Made by a program: the position numbers and the translations under genes. DNA of 64,000 bases, taken from JACMLD01 sp039916305. GTDB taxonomy: Bacteria; Bacteroidota; Bacteroidia; Chitinophagales; Chitinophagaceae. The stretch lies in the NCBI GenBank assembly GCA_039916305.1, contig JBDSLR010000036.1, positions 62,001 to 126,000 on the forward strand. The letters are read 5' to 3'. Within the stretch, counting starts at the first letter, position 1; the number at the start of each line of letters is the position of its first letter. The notes under the pieces were generated by a model. That model searched no databases, had not been told where the DNA came from, and saw nothing but the letters and a program-made list of their open reading frames with translations. This document shows positions 36,573-45,793 of the stretch, one piece after another.

Positions 36573-37496
36573 ATGAAAAAAATTTTAATTACCGGTGCCA
36601 ATGGTTTACTTGGACAGCACCTGGTTAGTTTGTTATTAAAGCAGGGGTACAATGTGATAGCGGTTGGAAAAGGAGCAAGCCGGTTGCCTTTTACAGGCTC
36701 TGCTGATTTTACCTATTATAATGTTGATATTACTGATGATTCATTGGTGCAGGGCCTCATGGAGAAAGAGGCGCCGCATACCGTAGTGCATGCAGCTGCT
36801 ATTACCCAGGTAGACGACTGCCAGTTAAACCAGGAAAATTGTGAAGCCGTAAATGTGCGGGCTACTGCCCAACTGCTGCTAAGTGCAGAATCCATTTGCC
36901 GGCATTTCATTTATATTTCTACTGATTTTGTTTTTGATGGAGAGCAAGGCGACTACAAAGAAGAAGATGCCATGAACCCGGTAAGCTGGTATGGTTTCAC
37001 CAAGGTACAGGCAGAAGGAATTGTTGAGACTAGCGAAATACCCTTTGCCATTGTGCGCACCTGCCTGGTCTATGGCAACGTATTAAATGGCACGCGTAGC
37101 AATATTATAAATTGGGTGAGGAGCAGTCTTGCAGCGGGTAAATCTATACATGTAGTAAATGATCAGTGGCGCACGCCTACATACGTGGAAGATTTGGCAA
37201 GAGGCATTTTGCTCGTTATCGAAAAAAATGCTACCGGTGCATTTCATATTTCGGGTAAAGACAAATTGACACCTTATGAAATGGCCGTACAGACTGCCAC
37301 CTTTTGCCAGCTGGATACGGCCCTGATTGTAAAAGAAGATGCATCCAGTTTCTCACAACCTGCCAAACGCCCGCCCAAAACCGGTTTTGATATCAGTAAA
37401 GCCCGGCGGGATTTAGGTTTTGAGCCCATTAGTTTTAATGAAGGATTACGGAAAATGCTTGGGACAGAAAACCAGCAAATTGGCACTGTCAATTAA
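36573..37496 (+). CDS. RmlD-like NAD-dependent epimerase/reductase (SDR, extended)
   Basis: A 307-residue extended SDR resembling dTDP-4-dehydrorhamnose reductase. The Rossmann motif ITGANGLLGQHL is at residues 5-16, followed by VVHAAAITQVDDCQ, the catalytic ISTDFVFDG region and YGFTK with Tyr140 and Lys144. RTCLVYG and the C-terminal ISKARRDLGFEP fit the RmlD_sub_bind family. No other rhamnose gene is near, so the sugar nucleotide substrate is uncertain. It stands alone with its own promoter region. Confidence 0.88.
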   Translation: MKKILITGANGLLGQHLVSLLLKQGYNVIAVGKGASRLPFTGSADFTYYNVDITDDSLVQGLMEKEAPHTVVHAAAITQVDDCQLNQENCEAVNVRATAQLLLSAESICRHFIYISTDFVFDGEQGDYKEEDAMNPVSWYGFTKVQAEGIVETSEIPFAIVRTCLVYGNVLNGTRSNIINWVRSSLAAGKSIHVVNDQWRTPTYVEDLARGILLVIEKNATGAFHISGKDKLTPYEMAVQTATFCQLDTALIVKEDASSFSQPAKRPPKTGFDISKARRDLGFEPISFNEGLRKMLGTENQQIGTVN

Positions 37497-37586
37497 TAAC
37501 CAGATAATATTCTTACCATAAAAACACGCAAACGAAATTCTTCTTTGAATAGTTTCTTAGTTTAATCACCTGCTTAAATATCTATT

Positions 37587-38450
37587 ATGTGTCGTCTTAC
37601 ATCTCCGCTTCTTGCTTTGCTTTTATATGTCAGCATCTTATTCGTAACTGGTACAGCAGTTGGGCAGGATAGTCTCCGTTCTATTCCGCTATGGCAAAAC
37701 GGCGCGCCTGGTTTTGAGAACAAAAAAAATATACCCGAAGAAGCCAAAGACTGGTATGTAAGAAATATTCATAACCCTTCGCTGGTTGTATTTTCACCAC
37801 CTGCAAACATAGCATCGGATGTTGCAGTGGTGGTTTGTCCGGGTGGCGGCTTCAACAACCTGGTCTTCAATTCAGAGGGCCGCGATCCGGCTGTGTGGCT
37901 AAACAGCCTTGGAATTACGGCTTTTGTATTGAAATATCGCTTATTCCGCCGCGATACAATCTATACCGAAGAAAACGCAAAGGAAGATGTTTTCCGGGCT
38001 ATGCGCCTGGTGCGCAGCCGTGCCAAGGAATTCAATATTGATACCGCCAAAATAGGTGTAATGGGTTTTTCTGCCGGTGGCGAATCAGCCGGATGGGTGT
38101 CTTATAAATTCAATGAAAAACATGCGCCCAAACCGGATGCGGTTGACGCGCTTTCTGCCCGGCCTGCTTTCCAGGTATTGATTTATCCGGGCCCACTGGC
38201 AGTACCCGATTCCGTATCCTCCCATGCACCACCTTCATTTCTACTGGCAGCCAATGATGATGCCTGCTGCTCTGAGCCCGTTATTAAGCTTTTGCAAATG
38301 CACCGCAGCGCGAAAGTGCCGGTAGAGGTGCACCTGTATACCCAGGCTGGCCATGGTTTTAATATGGGCAAGCGTTCCAAACTAGCCAGCATTAATACCT
38401 GGCCACAGCGCCTTGCTGATTGGCTGAAAGATACAGGCATAATAAAGTAA
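37587..38450 (+). CDS. Secreted alpha/beta hydrolase, acetyl-xylan-esterase-like
   Basis: A 287-residue hydrolase with a signal peptide (LLALLLYVSILFVTGTAVGQ). VVVCPGGGFNNLV supplies the oxyanion glycine region, GFSAGGES holds the nucleophile Ser162, and TQAGHGFNMG contains the catalytic His. The layout fits BD-FAE/endo-xylanase-associated esterases that remove acetyl groups from plant polysaccharides. No glycoside hydrolase is adjacent. The start ATG at 37587 follows rmlD-like by 90 bases. Confidence 0.88.
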   Translation: MCRLTSPLLALLLYVSILFVTGTAVGQDSLRSIPLWQNGAPGFENKKNIPEEAKDWYVRNIHNPSLVVFSPPANIASDVAVVVCPGGGFNNLVFNSEGRDPAVWLNSLGITAFVLKYRLFRRDTIYTEENAKEDVFRAMRLVRSRAKEFNIDTAKIGVMGFSAGGESAGWVSYKFNEKHAPKPDAVDALSARPAFQVLIYPGPLAVPDSVSSHAPPSFLLAANDDACCSEPVIKLLQMHRSAKVPVEVHLYTQAGHGFNMGKRSKLASINTWPQRLADWLKDTGIIK

Positions 38451-38563
38451 AAAGTGAAAATTGCAATCCACAAAACGTTTATATCAATTGGTTACCATTG
38501 AGTTGATTGTTTTACCTTAAATTAATACTATAATATTCGCCAGGATTTAATTTACCTTGATAT

Positions 38564-38968
38564 ATGCACCAACAAATCATTCACATGGCCCTGGTGGTGG
38601 CCGATTACGACGAAGCCATTGCTTTTTATACAAGTAAACTTGGTTTTGAATTGGTAGAAGATACCGTACTCAGTGAAACCAAACGCTGGGTGCTGGTGAA
38701 ACCAACGGGGCCGGACGGCGCCTGTTTGCTGCTGGCCAGGGCAGCAACTGATGAACAAACAAGCAGGGTAGGCAACCAGACCGGGGGCCGCGTTTTTTTA
38801 TTCCTGCAGACAGCTAATTTCTGGGAAGACTACAAAAATATGCTGGATAAAGGGATTGTTTTTGTGCGGGAACCTGTTGTTGAATCATATGGAACAGTAG
38901 CGGTTTTCAAAGATCTTTATGGCAATCTTTGGGACTTTATCGGAAGAACTGGAACTGAGCATCAGTGA
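38564..38968 (+). CDS. VOC family (glyoxalase/bleomycin resistance-like) protein
   Basis: A 134-residue protein of one vicinal-oxygen-chelate unit pair. HMALVVADYDEAIAFYTSKLGFELVED forms the first beta-alpha-beta module and RVFLFLQTANFWEDY with DLYGNLWDFIG the second. It could be a metal-dependent lyase, dioxygenase or drug-binding protein. The family does not reveal the substrate. It sits alone between the esterase and a convergent DoxX-like gene. Confidence 0.9.
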   Translation: MHQQIIHMALVVADYDEAIAFYTSKLGFELVEDTVLSETKRWVLVKPTGPDGACLLLARAATDEQTSRVGNQTGGRVFLFLQTANFWEDYKNMLDKGIVFVREPVVESYGTVAVFKDLYGNLWDFIGRTGTEHQ

Positions 38969-39002
38969 CCGGTCATGCGCAGGCATCCGCTTGTGCCGGA
39001 TA

Positions 39003-39356
39003 TTATCGTGTATACGTCCACGCCAGCCAAATCAATACAATCTGTAGCGGCAGCCTGGCAACCGTTATCCATTTCATGGGATTATTGTAATGAAAATAAT
39101 TGATGGTCATCTGGATATTGGCCGGAAACACAGCTATCAGCAGCGCAATAATGCCCCAGGCGGCCATTACCCTTGTGCTTTCTGGTACCAGCAAAATGCC
39201 AAGCAATATTTCAGCTGCCCCGCTGAGATACACCAGCTGCAGGTGCCACGGCAGCCAGGGCGGCATTATCTTCATATAAGACCGTGGCCGCATAAAATGC
39301 CATATGCCTGCGGCGATGTACAGAAGCGACATAATATAGAGTCCTGCTAATTTCAT
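39003..39356 (-). CDS. DoxX-like membrane protein
   Basis: A 117-residue protein with four membrane helices, starting MKLAGLYIMSLLYIAAGIWHF. FMRPRSYMKIMPPWLPWHLQLVYLSGAAEILLGILL is typical of DoxX/DUF4267-like proteins. The frame is open upstream to 39437, but the ATG at 39356 places the first helix correctly and is preferred. The function of such small DoxX proteins is unknown. Confidence 0.85.
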   Translation of the reverse strand: MKLAGLYIMSLLYIAAGIWHFMRPRSYMKIMPPWLPWHLQLVYLSGAAEILLGILLVPESTRVMAAWGIIALLIAVFPANIQMTINYFHYNNPMKWITVARLPLQIVLIWLAWTYTR

Positions 39357-39569
39357 GCGGGGTAAATGTAAGAAATATGTGTGATGTCCGCCCGGCCCGT
39401 TCGGGAGGTCTGATTTGATGATAGCTGGTTTATTCAATGCGCAGTCCGGCTATTATAATTACCATCCTTAGTGCCATAGGCAGTTACTTATTTATACATT
39501 TGTATACTTCCACTTTCTTCTCATTCCTCCGGTTTATTATCAATAATTTCGCACCTAAAATATTTTGTT

Positions 39570-41765
39570 TTGAGCGCAACGGTTTTTTTAATTACACCTC
39601 CCTTTACGCAATTAAATACGCCTTATCCTGCCACTGCGTACCTGAAAGGTTTTCTCAATACTAAAAACATCAGCGCTTTCCAGGCCGACCTGGGCATTGA
39701 AACCATTCTTGTGCTCTTCAGCAAACGGGGCCTGACAGCCCTATTCGCACAGGTGAAAAGCGCAGCAACTTTATCGCCTAATGCAGCCCGCATATTTGCC
39801 CTGCGGGAAGCTTATATCAATACCATCGATCCGGTTATACTGTTCCTGCAAGGGAAAAATCCCACACTGGCGCACCTGGTGGCCAAACGTGATTTTTTGC
39901 CCGAAGCTTCCCGCTTCGCGCAATCCGATGATCTCAACTGGGCCTTTGGCAGTATGGGCAAGCAGGATCTGGCCAAACACCTAGCCACCATGTACCTGGA
40001 AGACTTGTCGGATTTTATAAAGGAATGCATTGATGAACATTTTGGTTTTAGCCGCTACGCGGAGAAACTGGGCCGTTCTGCCAGTAGTTTTGATGAACTT
40101 TATACCGCCTTGCAGCAACCCCCCACTTTTATAGACAATGTGTTAATTGATTTACTGCAGCAGCATATAACAAGGGTAGCGCCAAAGCTTGTTGCCATCT
40201 CTGTTCCTTTTCCGGGCAATTTATACAGCGCTTTCCGCTGTGCGCAGTGGATAAAAAAGCATCACCCCACTATAAAAATAGCCATGGGCGGCGGCTTTGC
40301 CAATACTGAACTGCGCTCATTGGCCGATGCCAGGGTGTTTGAATTTTTTGATTTCATTACACTGGACGATGGTGAAGCGCCGGTGGAAAACCTGGTCGCT
40401 TACATAAATGGCGGCATCTCTGCCGAACTTCTCAAACGCACTTTTTTGCTGCAGGATGGGGCTGTTACTTATATTAATAACAAAACCTTCAGGGATTACA
40501 AACAGGGAGAAGTGGGTACGCCTGACTACAGCGATTTTGTGCTGGACAGCTATATTTCGGCTATCGAAGTAGTGAATCCCATGCATAGTTTATGGAGCGA
40601 TGGACGCTGGAACAAACTAACCATGGCGCATGGTTGCTATTGGGGCAAATGCACCTTCTGTGATATCTCGCTTGATTATATAAAATTGTATGAACCGGTA
40701 GCGGCGGGTTTGTTGTGCGACCGTATGGAGACCATTATAACCCAAACAGGCCAGAACGGTTTTCATTTTGTGGACGAAGCAGCACCACCCGCCCTCATGC
40801 GGGCAATGGCCATCGAAATCATCAGGCGCAAACTGGTAGTCAGCTGGTGGACGAATATCCGTTTTGAAAAAAGCTTTACCCGCGACCTTTGTCTTTTATT
40901 GAAGGCTTCAGGCTGTATCGCAGTTTCCGGCGGACTGGAAGTAGCTTCCGACCGCCTGCTGGAAATGATCCAGAAGGGAATTACCGTGGCGCAGGTGGCC
41001 AGGGTAAATAAAAATTTTACGGAGGCTGGCATAATGGTTCATGCTTACCTGATGTACGGCTTCCCCACACAAACAGCACAGGAAACCATCGACTCCCTGG
41101 AAATGGTGCGCCAGATGTTTAAAGCCGGCATTTTACAATCTGCCTTCTGGCACCAGTTTACCATGACGGCGCATAGCCCGGTAGGACTGGAACCAGCTAA
41201 GTTCAGTGTACAGAAACAAACGGAAAATACAGGCAGCTTTGCCAATAATGATATAGAACACTTTGATACTACCGGTGCCGACCACCCGCTGTTTGCATAT
41301 GGGCTGAAAAAATCACTACACAACTATATGCACGGAATGTGTTTTGATGATCCTTTGCAAAAATGGTTTGATTTTAAAATATCGAAAACAAAAATTGCAC
41401 CTGACTATATTATAAACGCTTTAAAAGAAAATGAACTGCCGGTGTTTAAGCCCGCAGCTAAAATAGTCTGGCTGGGCGCCCAACCTCAATTGGAATATTT
41501 TGTTCAGTCGAAGCACGGTAACCAGCGTGAAATGGTGGCCATGAATTTTGCCAGCAATAAAGAAACGCATAAAATTCAACTGCCTAAACCCCAGGGGGAC
41601 TGGTTGGCAGCCATATTGCAAAAATTAGCAGTTTACAATATGCAAACCGGTACACTGCAGGAAGTAAAAGACAGTTATGAAACGGCCGGGCTGGAAGATT
41701 TCGAACTTTTTTGGGATAATAAACCCATCAGCACTATGCACAAACTGGGGCTGCTGCGATTATGA
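39570..41765 (+). CDS. B12-binding radical SAM protein
   Basis: A 731-residue protein with a TTG start. The N-terminal half (VFLITPPFTQLNTPYPATAY, then VAISVPFPGNLYSAFRCAQW near residue 212) is a B12-binding-like Rossmann fold. A radical SAM domain follows, with the cluster motif C356-x4-C361-x2-C364 (HGCYWGKCTFCDIS), one residue longer than the canonical C-x3-C-x2-C, then GGGFANTEL- and SGGLEVASDRLLEMIQKGIT-type segments. The C-terminal 200 residues are a variable region. It probably modifies a small molecule or peptide using S-adenosylmethionine. No precursor peptide gene is obvious nearby. Confidence 0.88.
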   Translation: MSATVFLITPPFTQLNTPYPATAYLKGFLNTKNISAFQADLGIETILVLFSKRGLTALFAQVKSAATLSPNAARIFALREAYINTIDPVILFLQGKNPTLAHLVAKRDFLPEASRFAQSDDLNWAFGSMGKQDLAKHLATMYLEDLSDFIKECIDEHFGFSRYAEKLGRSASSFDELYTALQQPPTFIDNVLIDLLQQHITRVAPKLVAISVPFPGNLYSAFRCAQWIKKHHPTIKIAMGGGFANTELRSLADARVFEFFDFITLDDGEAPVENLVAYINGGISAELLKRTFLLQDGAVTYINNKTFRDYKQGEVGTPDYSDFVLDSYISAIEVVNPMHSLWSDGRWNKLTMAHGCYWGKCTFCDISLDYIKLYEPVAAGLLCDRMETIITQTGQNGFHFVDEAAPPALMRAMAIEIIRRKLVVSWWTNIRFEKSFTRDLCLLLKASGCIAVSGGLEVASDRLLEMIQKGITVAQVARVNKNFTEAGIMVHAYLMYGFPTQTAQETIDSLEMVRQMFKAGILQSAFWHQFTMTAHSPVGLEPAKFSVQKQTENTGSFANNDIEHFDTTGADHPLFAYGLKKSLHNYMHGMCFDDPLQKWFDFKISKTKIAPDYIINALKENELPVFKPAAKIVWLGAQPQLEYFVQSKHGNQREMVAMNFASNKETHKIQLPKPQGDWLAAILQKLAVYNMQTGTLQEVKDSYETAGLEDFELFWDNKPISTMHKLGLLRL

Positions 41766-42015
41766 TTTTTTCACCGGCAAAGGTATCGGCCTTCCCCTGG
41801 CTTATAAACAAACCACCTGCTCCCCGTAAATTTTAGCTATCGATTTTTTTAATAAAGACGGATAAGCCCGAACGGCTGAGTAATTATTTATTTTGACTAA
41901 ATGAGGTGTACAAGGGAAGGGAGCCCAACAGTTATTAAGGGACTGTTGGCTGTTTTAATAAAGAAAACCTTTTGACCCGTATTTGTGTTTTACTTTTACA
42001 AGTAAAGAAAATTGA

Positions 42016-43860
42016 ATGGCATACCACTCACTGGAAGAATGTTTACTGGATTTGGAAAAGCAAGGCCAGTTGCTGCGTGTGAAAGAAGAAGTGGATCCCT
42101 TCCTGGAGATGGCGGCAATTCACCTGCGGGTGTATGAAGCAGGCGGCCCGGCGCTGCTATTTGAAAATGTAAAAGGCAGTTCCTTCAGGGCGGCATCCAA
42201 TATTTTTGGCACATTGGAAAGAAGTAAATTCATTTTCCGGCATACACTGGCCCAGGTTCAGCAATTAATCCGGTTAAAAAATAACCCCGCAGAAGCGTTT
42301 AAGCATCCATTTGATAATTTTACCACAGGCATGGCGGCCGTGAAAGCCCTCCCGTTAAAAAACCCGTTTGATAAACCCGTGCTCGCGCAGCAAATACCTG
42401 TTAGCGCTATACCGCAGGTGAAGCACTGGCCCAAAGATGGTGGTGCTTTTGTAACCCTGCCACAGGTATACACAGAAGATATTGATAAGCCCGGTATTAT
42501 GCATGCCAATCTTGGCATGTACCGCATACAGCTTTCAGGAAATGATTATATTCCCAATAAAGAAATAGGCCTGCACTACCAGCTGCACAGGGGCATTGGG
42601 GTACACCAAACCAAAGCAAATGCAAAGGGACTGCCGCTGAAAGTCAGTGTATTTGCGGGAGGACCGCCGGCGCATTCAGTAGCCGCCGTAATGCCATTGC
42701 CGGAGGGGATTAGTGAAATGACTTTTGCCGGTGCGTTGGGCGGCCGGCGTTTCAGGTATTGTTATGAAGATGGTTTTTGCATCAGCACCGATGCAGACTT
42801 TGTAATTACAGGGGAAGTATACCCCGGTGAGAATAAGCCTGAAGGTCCGTTTGGGGATCACCTCGGCTATTACAGCCTGCAGCATCCTTTTCCATTAATG
42901 AAAGTGCACAAAGTGTACGCAAAGAAAAATGCCATATGGCCTTTTACGGTAGTTGGGCGGCCACCGCAGGAAGATACCAGCTTTGGACAGCTGATACACG
43001 AGATAGCAGGCGATGCATTACAGGCAGAGATACCCGGACTTAAAGAAGTACATGCAGTGGATGCAGCAGGCGTACATCCATTGTTGCTGGCAATCGGCAG
43101 CGAAAGGTATACCCCTTATATGCCTGCCAAACAGCCGGCCGAAATACTTACTATTGCCAATCATGTGCTGGGCACCGGTCAGCTTAGTCTTGCAAAATTT
43201 TTGTTTATTACAGCGGATGACAGCGGCCAGCTTAGTACACATGATATCAGCCTGTACCTGCAATATATATTGCAGCGCATCAACCTGGCCAGGGATATTC
43301 ATTTTTACACCAACACTACCATTGATACCCTGGACTATTCCGGTACTGCATTAAACAGCGGCAGCAAAGTGGTGCTGGCCGCGTATGGCGAACCGGTAAG
43401 AACACTGGCAACAGCGGTATCCGTAACCCTGCAATATATACAGGGATTTGAAAATGCACTACTGGTCATGCCCGGCGTGGTAGCTGTACAAGCCAATGGA
43501 TTTGTCAATTATGAAACAGCTAAAAAAGAAATGGCTGTCCTGAATGATTCGCTTGCAGCAGCCGATAGCAACGATTTGCAAGAAACACCGTTTATTATTA
43601 TTTGTGATGATGCCCGGTTTGTGGCAGAGCGGCTGGGGAATTTCTTATGGGTTTGTTTTACCAGGTGCAACCCCTCCCATGACATGTATGGCATTAATGC
43701 TTTTACCGAGAACAAGCACTGGGGCTGCCGGGGCCCGCTGGTTTTTGATGCCCGCATAAAACCGCACCATGCACCGCCGGTAGAAAAAGATCCTGCAACG
43801 GAAAATAAAATTGAAAGAATATTTAATAAAGGGGGAAGTTTGTATGGAATCAGCCATTAG
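42016..43860 (+). CDS. UbiD family decarboxylase
   Basis: A 614-residue member of the UbiD family, which uses prenylated FMN to decarboxylate or carboxylate aromatic and unsaturated acids. EGPFGDHLGYYS near residue 276 is the family active-site region, and HLRVYEAGGPALLFENVKGS near the N-terminus is also diagnostic. The length exceeds E. coli UbiD (497) and fits the longer bacterial group that has a C-terminal extension. No ubiX-like prenyltransferase gene is adjacent. Bacteroidota use menaquinone, so a role in the futalosine route or in another decarboxylation is possible. Confidence 0.92.
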   Translation: MAYHSLEECLLDLEKQGQLLRVKEEVDPFLEMAAIHLRVYEAGGPALLFENVKGSSFRAASNIFGTLERSKFIFRHTLAQVQQLIRLKNNPAEAFKHPFDNFTTGMAAVKALPLKNPFDKPVLAQQIPVSAIPQVKHWPKDGGAFVTLPQVYTEDIDKPGIMHANLGMYRIQLSGNDYIPNKEIGLHYQLHRGIGVHQTKANAKGLPLKVSVFAGGPPAHSVAAVMPLPEGISEMTFAGALGGRRFRYCYEDGFCISTDADFVITGEVYPGENKPEGPFGDHLGYYSLQHPFPLMKVHKVYAKKNAIWPFTVVGRPPQEDTSFGQLIHEIAGDALQAEIPGLKEVHAVDAAGVHPLLLAIGSERYTPYMPAKQPAEILTIANHVLGTGQLSLAKFLFITADDSGQLSTHDISLYLQYILQRINLARDIHFYTNTTIDTLDYSGTALNSGSKVVLAAYGEPVRTLATAVSVTLQYIQGFENALLVMPGVVAVQANGFVNYETAKKEMAVLNDSLAAADSNDLQETPFIIICDDARFVAERLGNFLWVCFTRCNPSHDMYGINAFTENKHWGCRGPLVFDARIKPHHAPPVEKDPATENKIERIFNKGGSLYGISH

Positions 43861-43994
43861 CGGTTATCTATAAGCTGTGGGTATTTAATTAAGCATTGCA
43901 GCGTTTACAGGGCGATGGTATATATGGTATAAAAAATATCCGGTATTGGAAATAACGGCTAAAAGCTATGGGCTTACCGCTAAAAGATAAATTC

Positions 43995-44936
43995 ATGAAA
44001 AAAATAGCAAGTTTTATATTGGTAGCGCTGCTAACCCTGACTGCGTCCGCACAAAAGGCAGCTGTCAGCAATAAAAAACCGGCCGCAAAACAATCGCCTG
44101 CAGCACTTGAAAATACCCTGCTCTGGGAAATAGGCGGTAACCATCTTAGCAAACCTTCTTACCTGTTTGGTACCATGCACCTTTTGTGTGCACAGGATGC
44201 ACAGCTCAGCGACTCATTGCGGCTGGCCATTGCCGGCGTAAAGCAGGTTTACTTCGAAATTGATATGGATAATATGATGGAGATGATGGGCGCCCTGAAA
44301 TACCTGAACATGAATAATAATACGCAGTTGAGTGATCTCCTGAGCGAAGACGAATACCAACGCGTAAAAGACTATTTTAAAAAGAATAAAACCATGCTTC
44401 CGTTTTCCATGATGGAGCATTTGAAACCTTATTTTGTAACGTCACTGATTTCAGAAAGTAAATTTCCCTGCGCAGAAAAAGATGGCATGGAGCAGGTGAT
44501 CATGACGGCAGCCAAAAAAGATCACAAACCGATCAACGGGCTGGAAACAGTTCAGTTCCAGGCAAGTGTTTTTGACAGCATCCCCTATAAACGCCAGGCA
44601 AAAGATTTGCTGAAAATGATTGACAGTTCCGGCGTGGTTGGCGACAGCAGCGATCTGCAGCTGGTTGAAGTATACCGCAAACAGGATTTGAACAGGATGC
44701 AGGAACTCACAGCAGATGAAGAAGGAATTGCCGAGTACCTTGATCTGCTTTTGTACAACCGCAATGCCAATTGGGTAACGAAAATGCCTGCTATTATGCG
44801 CGACGCACCGTCCTTGTTTGCGGTTGGCGCGGGTCACCTGGGGGGAGAAAAAGGCGTTATCAGTCTCTTGCGCAAAGCGGGTTTTACGGTAAGGCCTATG
44901 AAGCATAAACCCGGCCCCGAAATGGAATTGAATTAG
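43995..44936 (+). CDS. TraB/GumN family protein
   Basis: A 313-residue protein with a signal peptide (IASFILVALLTLTASAQ). NHLSKPSYLFGTMHLL, QVYFEIDMDNMMEMMG and the C-terminal VGAGHLGGEKGVISLL are the three signatures of the TraB/GumN family, whose members resemble Tiki metalloproteases. The start ATG at 43995 is used rather than 43968 since it gives a normal signal peptide. It probably acts in the periplasm. The substrate is unknown. Confidence 0.9.
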   Translation: MKKIASFILVALLTLTASAQKAAVSNKKPAAKQSPAALENTLLWEIGGNHLSKPSYLFGTMHLLCAQDAQLSDSLRLAIAGVKQVYFEIDMDNMMEMMGALKYLNMNNNTQLSDLLSEDEYQRVKDYFKKNKTMLPFSMMEHLKPYFVTSLISESKFPCAEKDGMEQVIMTAAKKDHKPINGLETVQFQASVFDSIPYKRQAKDLLKMIDSSGVVGDSSDLQLVEVYRKQDLNRMQELTADEEGIAEYLDLLLYNRNANWVTKMPAIMRDAPSLFAVGAGHLGGEKGVISLLRKAGFTVRPMKHKPGPEMELN

Positions 44937-45136
44937 AAAAGAATGTGAGATGCCTGATTTTCTGATGCTCGCCCGGACGGTTCTGTTCTCTGCTATCGCA
45001 TACAGGCTTAATTAATAATATTTAAGCATCAGCTAAAACCTAAAACCCCGGGATTTTCAATCTGCCGCTTCACTTTGTTTGACAGCATGCGGTTCATTAA
45101 AGCAATGAAAAAAAGCTATTATATCGCAGCTCAACT

Positions 45137-45162
45137 AAAAAGGCTACCGTTTCCGGCAGCCT
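45137..45162 (-). terminator. Terminator of ndk
   Basis: AGGCTACCG (45141-45149) pairs with CGGCAGCCT (45154-45162) with one G-T wobble and a TTTC loop. The flanking AAAA on the left gives a leftward U-tract. Confidence 0.85.
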
Positions 45163-45186
45163 CTGCTATATCTTCTGCTGAATCAA

Positions 45187-45603
45187 TTAAAACCTTTCCA
45201 AGCCGCTGAAGAAGAAATCGCCTTCAATGGCTGCATTTTCATCACTGTCACTACCATGCACCGCGTTTTCGCCCAGGGAAACGGCAAACAACTTACGGAT
45301 GGTATTGGCTTCAGCCTTGGCAGGGTCAGTAGCGCCAATCAGTTTACGGAATTCCGCAACCGCATTGTCTTTTTCAAGTATAGCCGCATAGATAGGGCCA
45401 CTGCTCATAAACGCTACCAGTTCTCCGTAAAAGGGGCGCGCAGCGTGTACAGCATAAAACTCGCCAGCTCTTTCAGCGCTTAAACGGGTAAGTTTCAACG
45501 CTACAATACGGTAGCCCTCTTTTGTAATTCTGTCTAAAATGGCGCCACCATGGCCGGCGCGGAACGCGTCTGGCTTAATCATGGTAAATGTTCTGTTAGT
45601 CAT
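45187..45603 (-). CDS. ndk: Nucleoside diphosphate kinase
   Basis: A 138-residue enzyme transferring phosphate between nucleoside tri- and diphosphates through a phospho-His intermediate. It starts MTNRTFTMIKPDAF and carries RPFYGELVAFMSSGP and the active-site NAVHGSDS, where His116 is catalytic. The frame continues to 45648, but the ATG at 45603 matches the usual start. A terminator follows, and the gene appears monocistronic, divergent from nrnA. Confidence 0.97.
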   Translation of the reverse strand: MTNRTFTMIKPDAFRAGHGGAILDRITKEGYRIVALKLTRLSAERAGEFYAVHAARPFYGELVAFMSSGPIYAAILEKDNAVAEFRKLIGATDPAKAEANTIRKLFAVSLGENAVHGSDSDENAAIEGDFFFSGLERF

Positions 45604-45775
45604 ACGGTTCTTTTTCTTTTGGGTGGCAAAACTACAGCAATAGGGCAATATACGCTAATTAAACACCCGGAAATAAATGCTAAGCAAACGTTAAGCGTTG
45701 GACGCTAGGCACTAAATAAACGTTCTTAACCCAAAAAAACACGAAAATCGATCCTTTCCGACTGCAAACTTTAGT

Positions 45776-45783
45776 TACCTTCG
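45776..45783 (+). promoter_or_regulatory. Bacteroidota-type -7 promoter box for nrnA
   Basis: TACCTTCG, a close match to TAnnTTTG, lies 10 bases before the nrnA ATG. The transcript would have an extremely short leader. Confidence 0.5.
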
Positions 45784-45793
45784 CGAACGTTTT

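Noticed and set aside
39437..39664. 75-residue frame across the DoxX/radical SAM spacer
   Set aside because: It overlaps the start of the radical SAM gene in another frame and shows no family resemblance.
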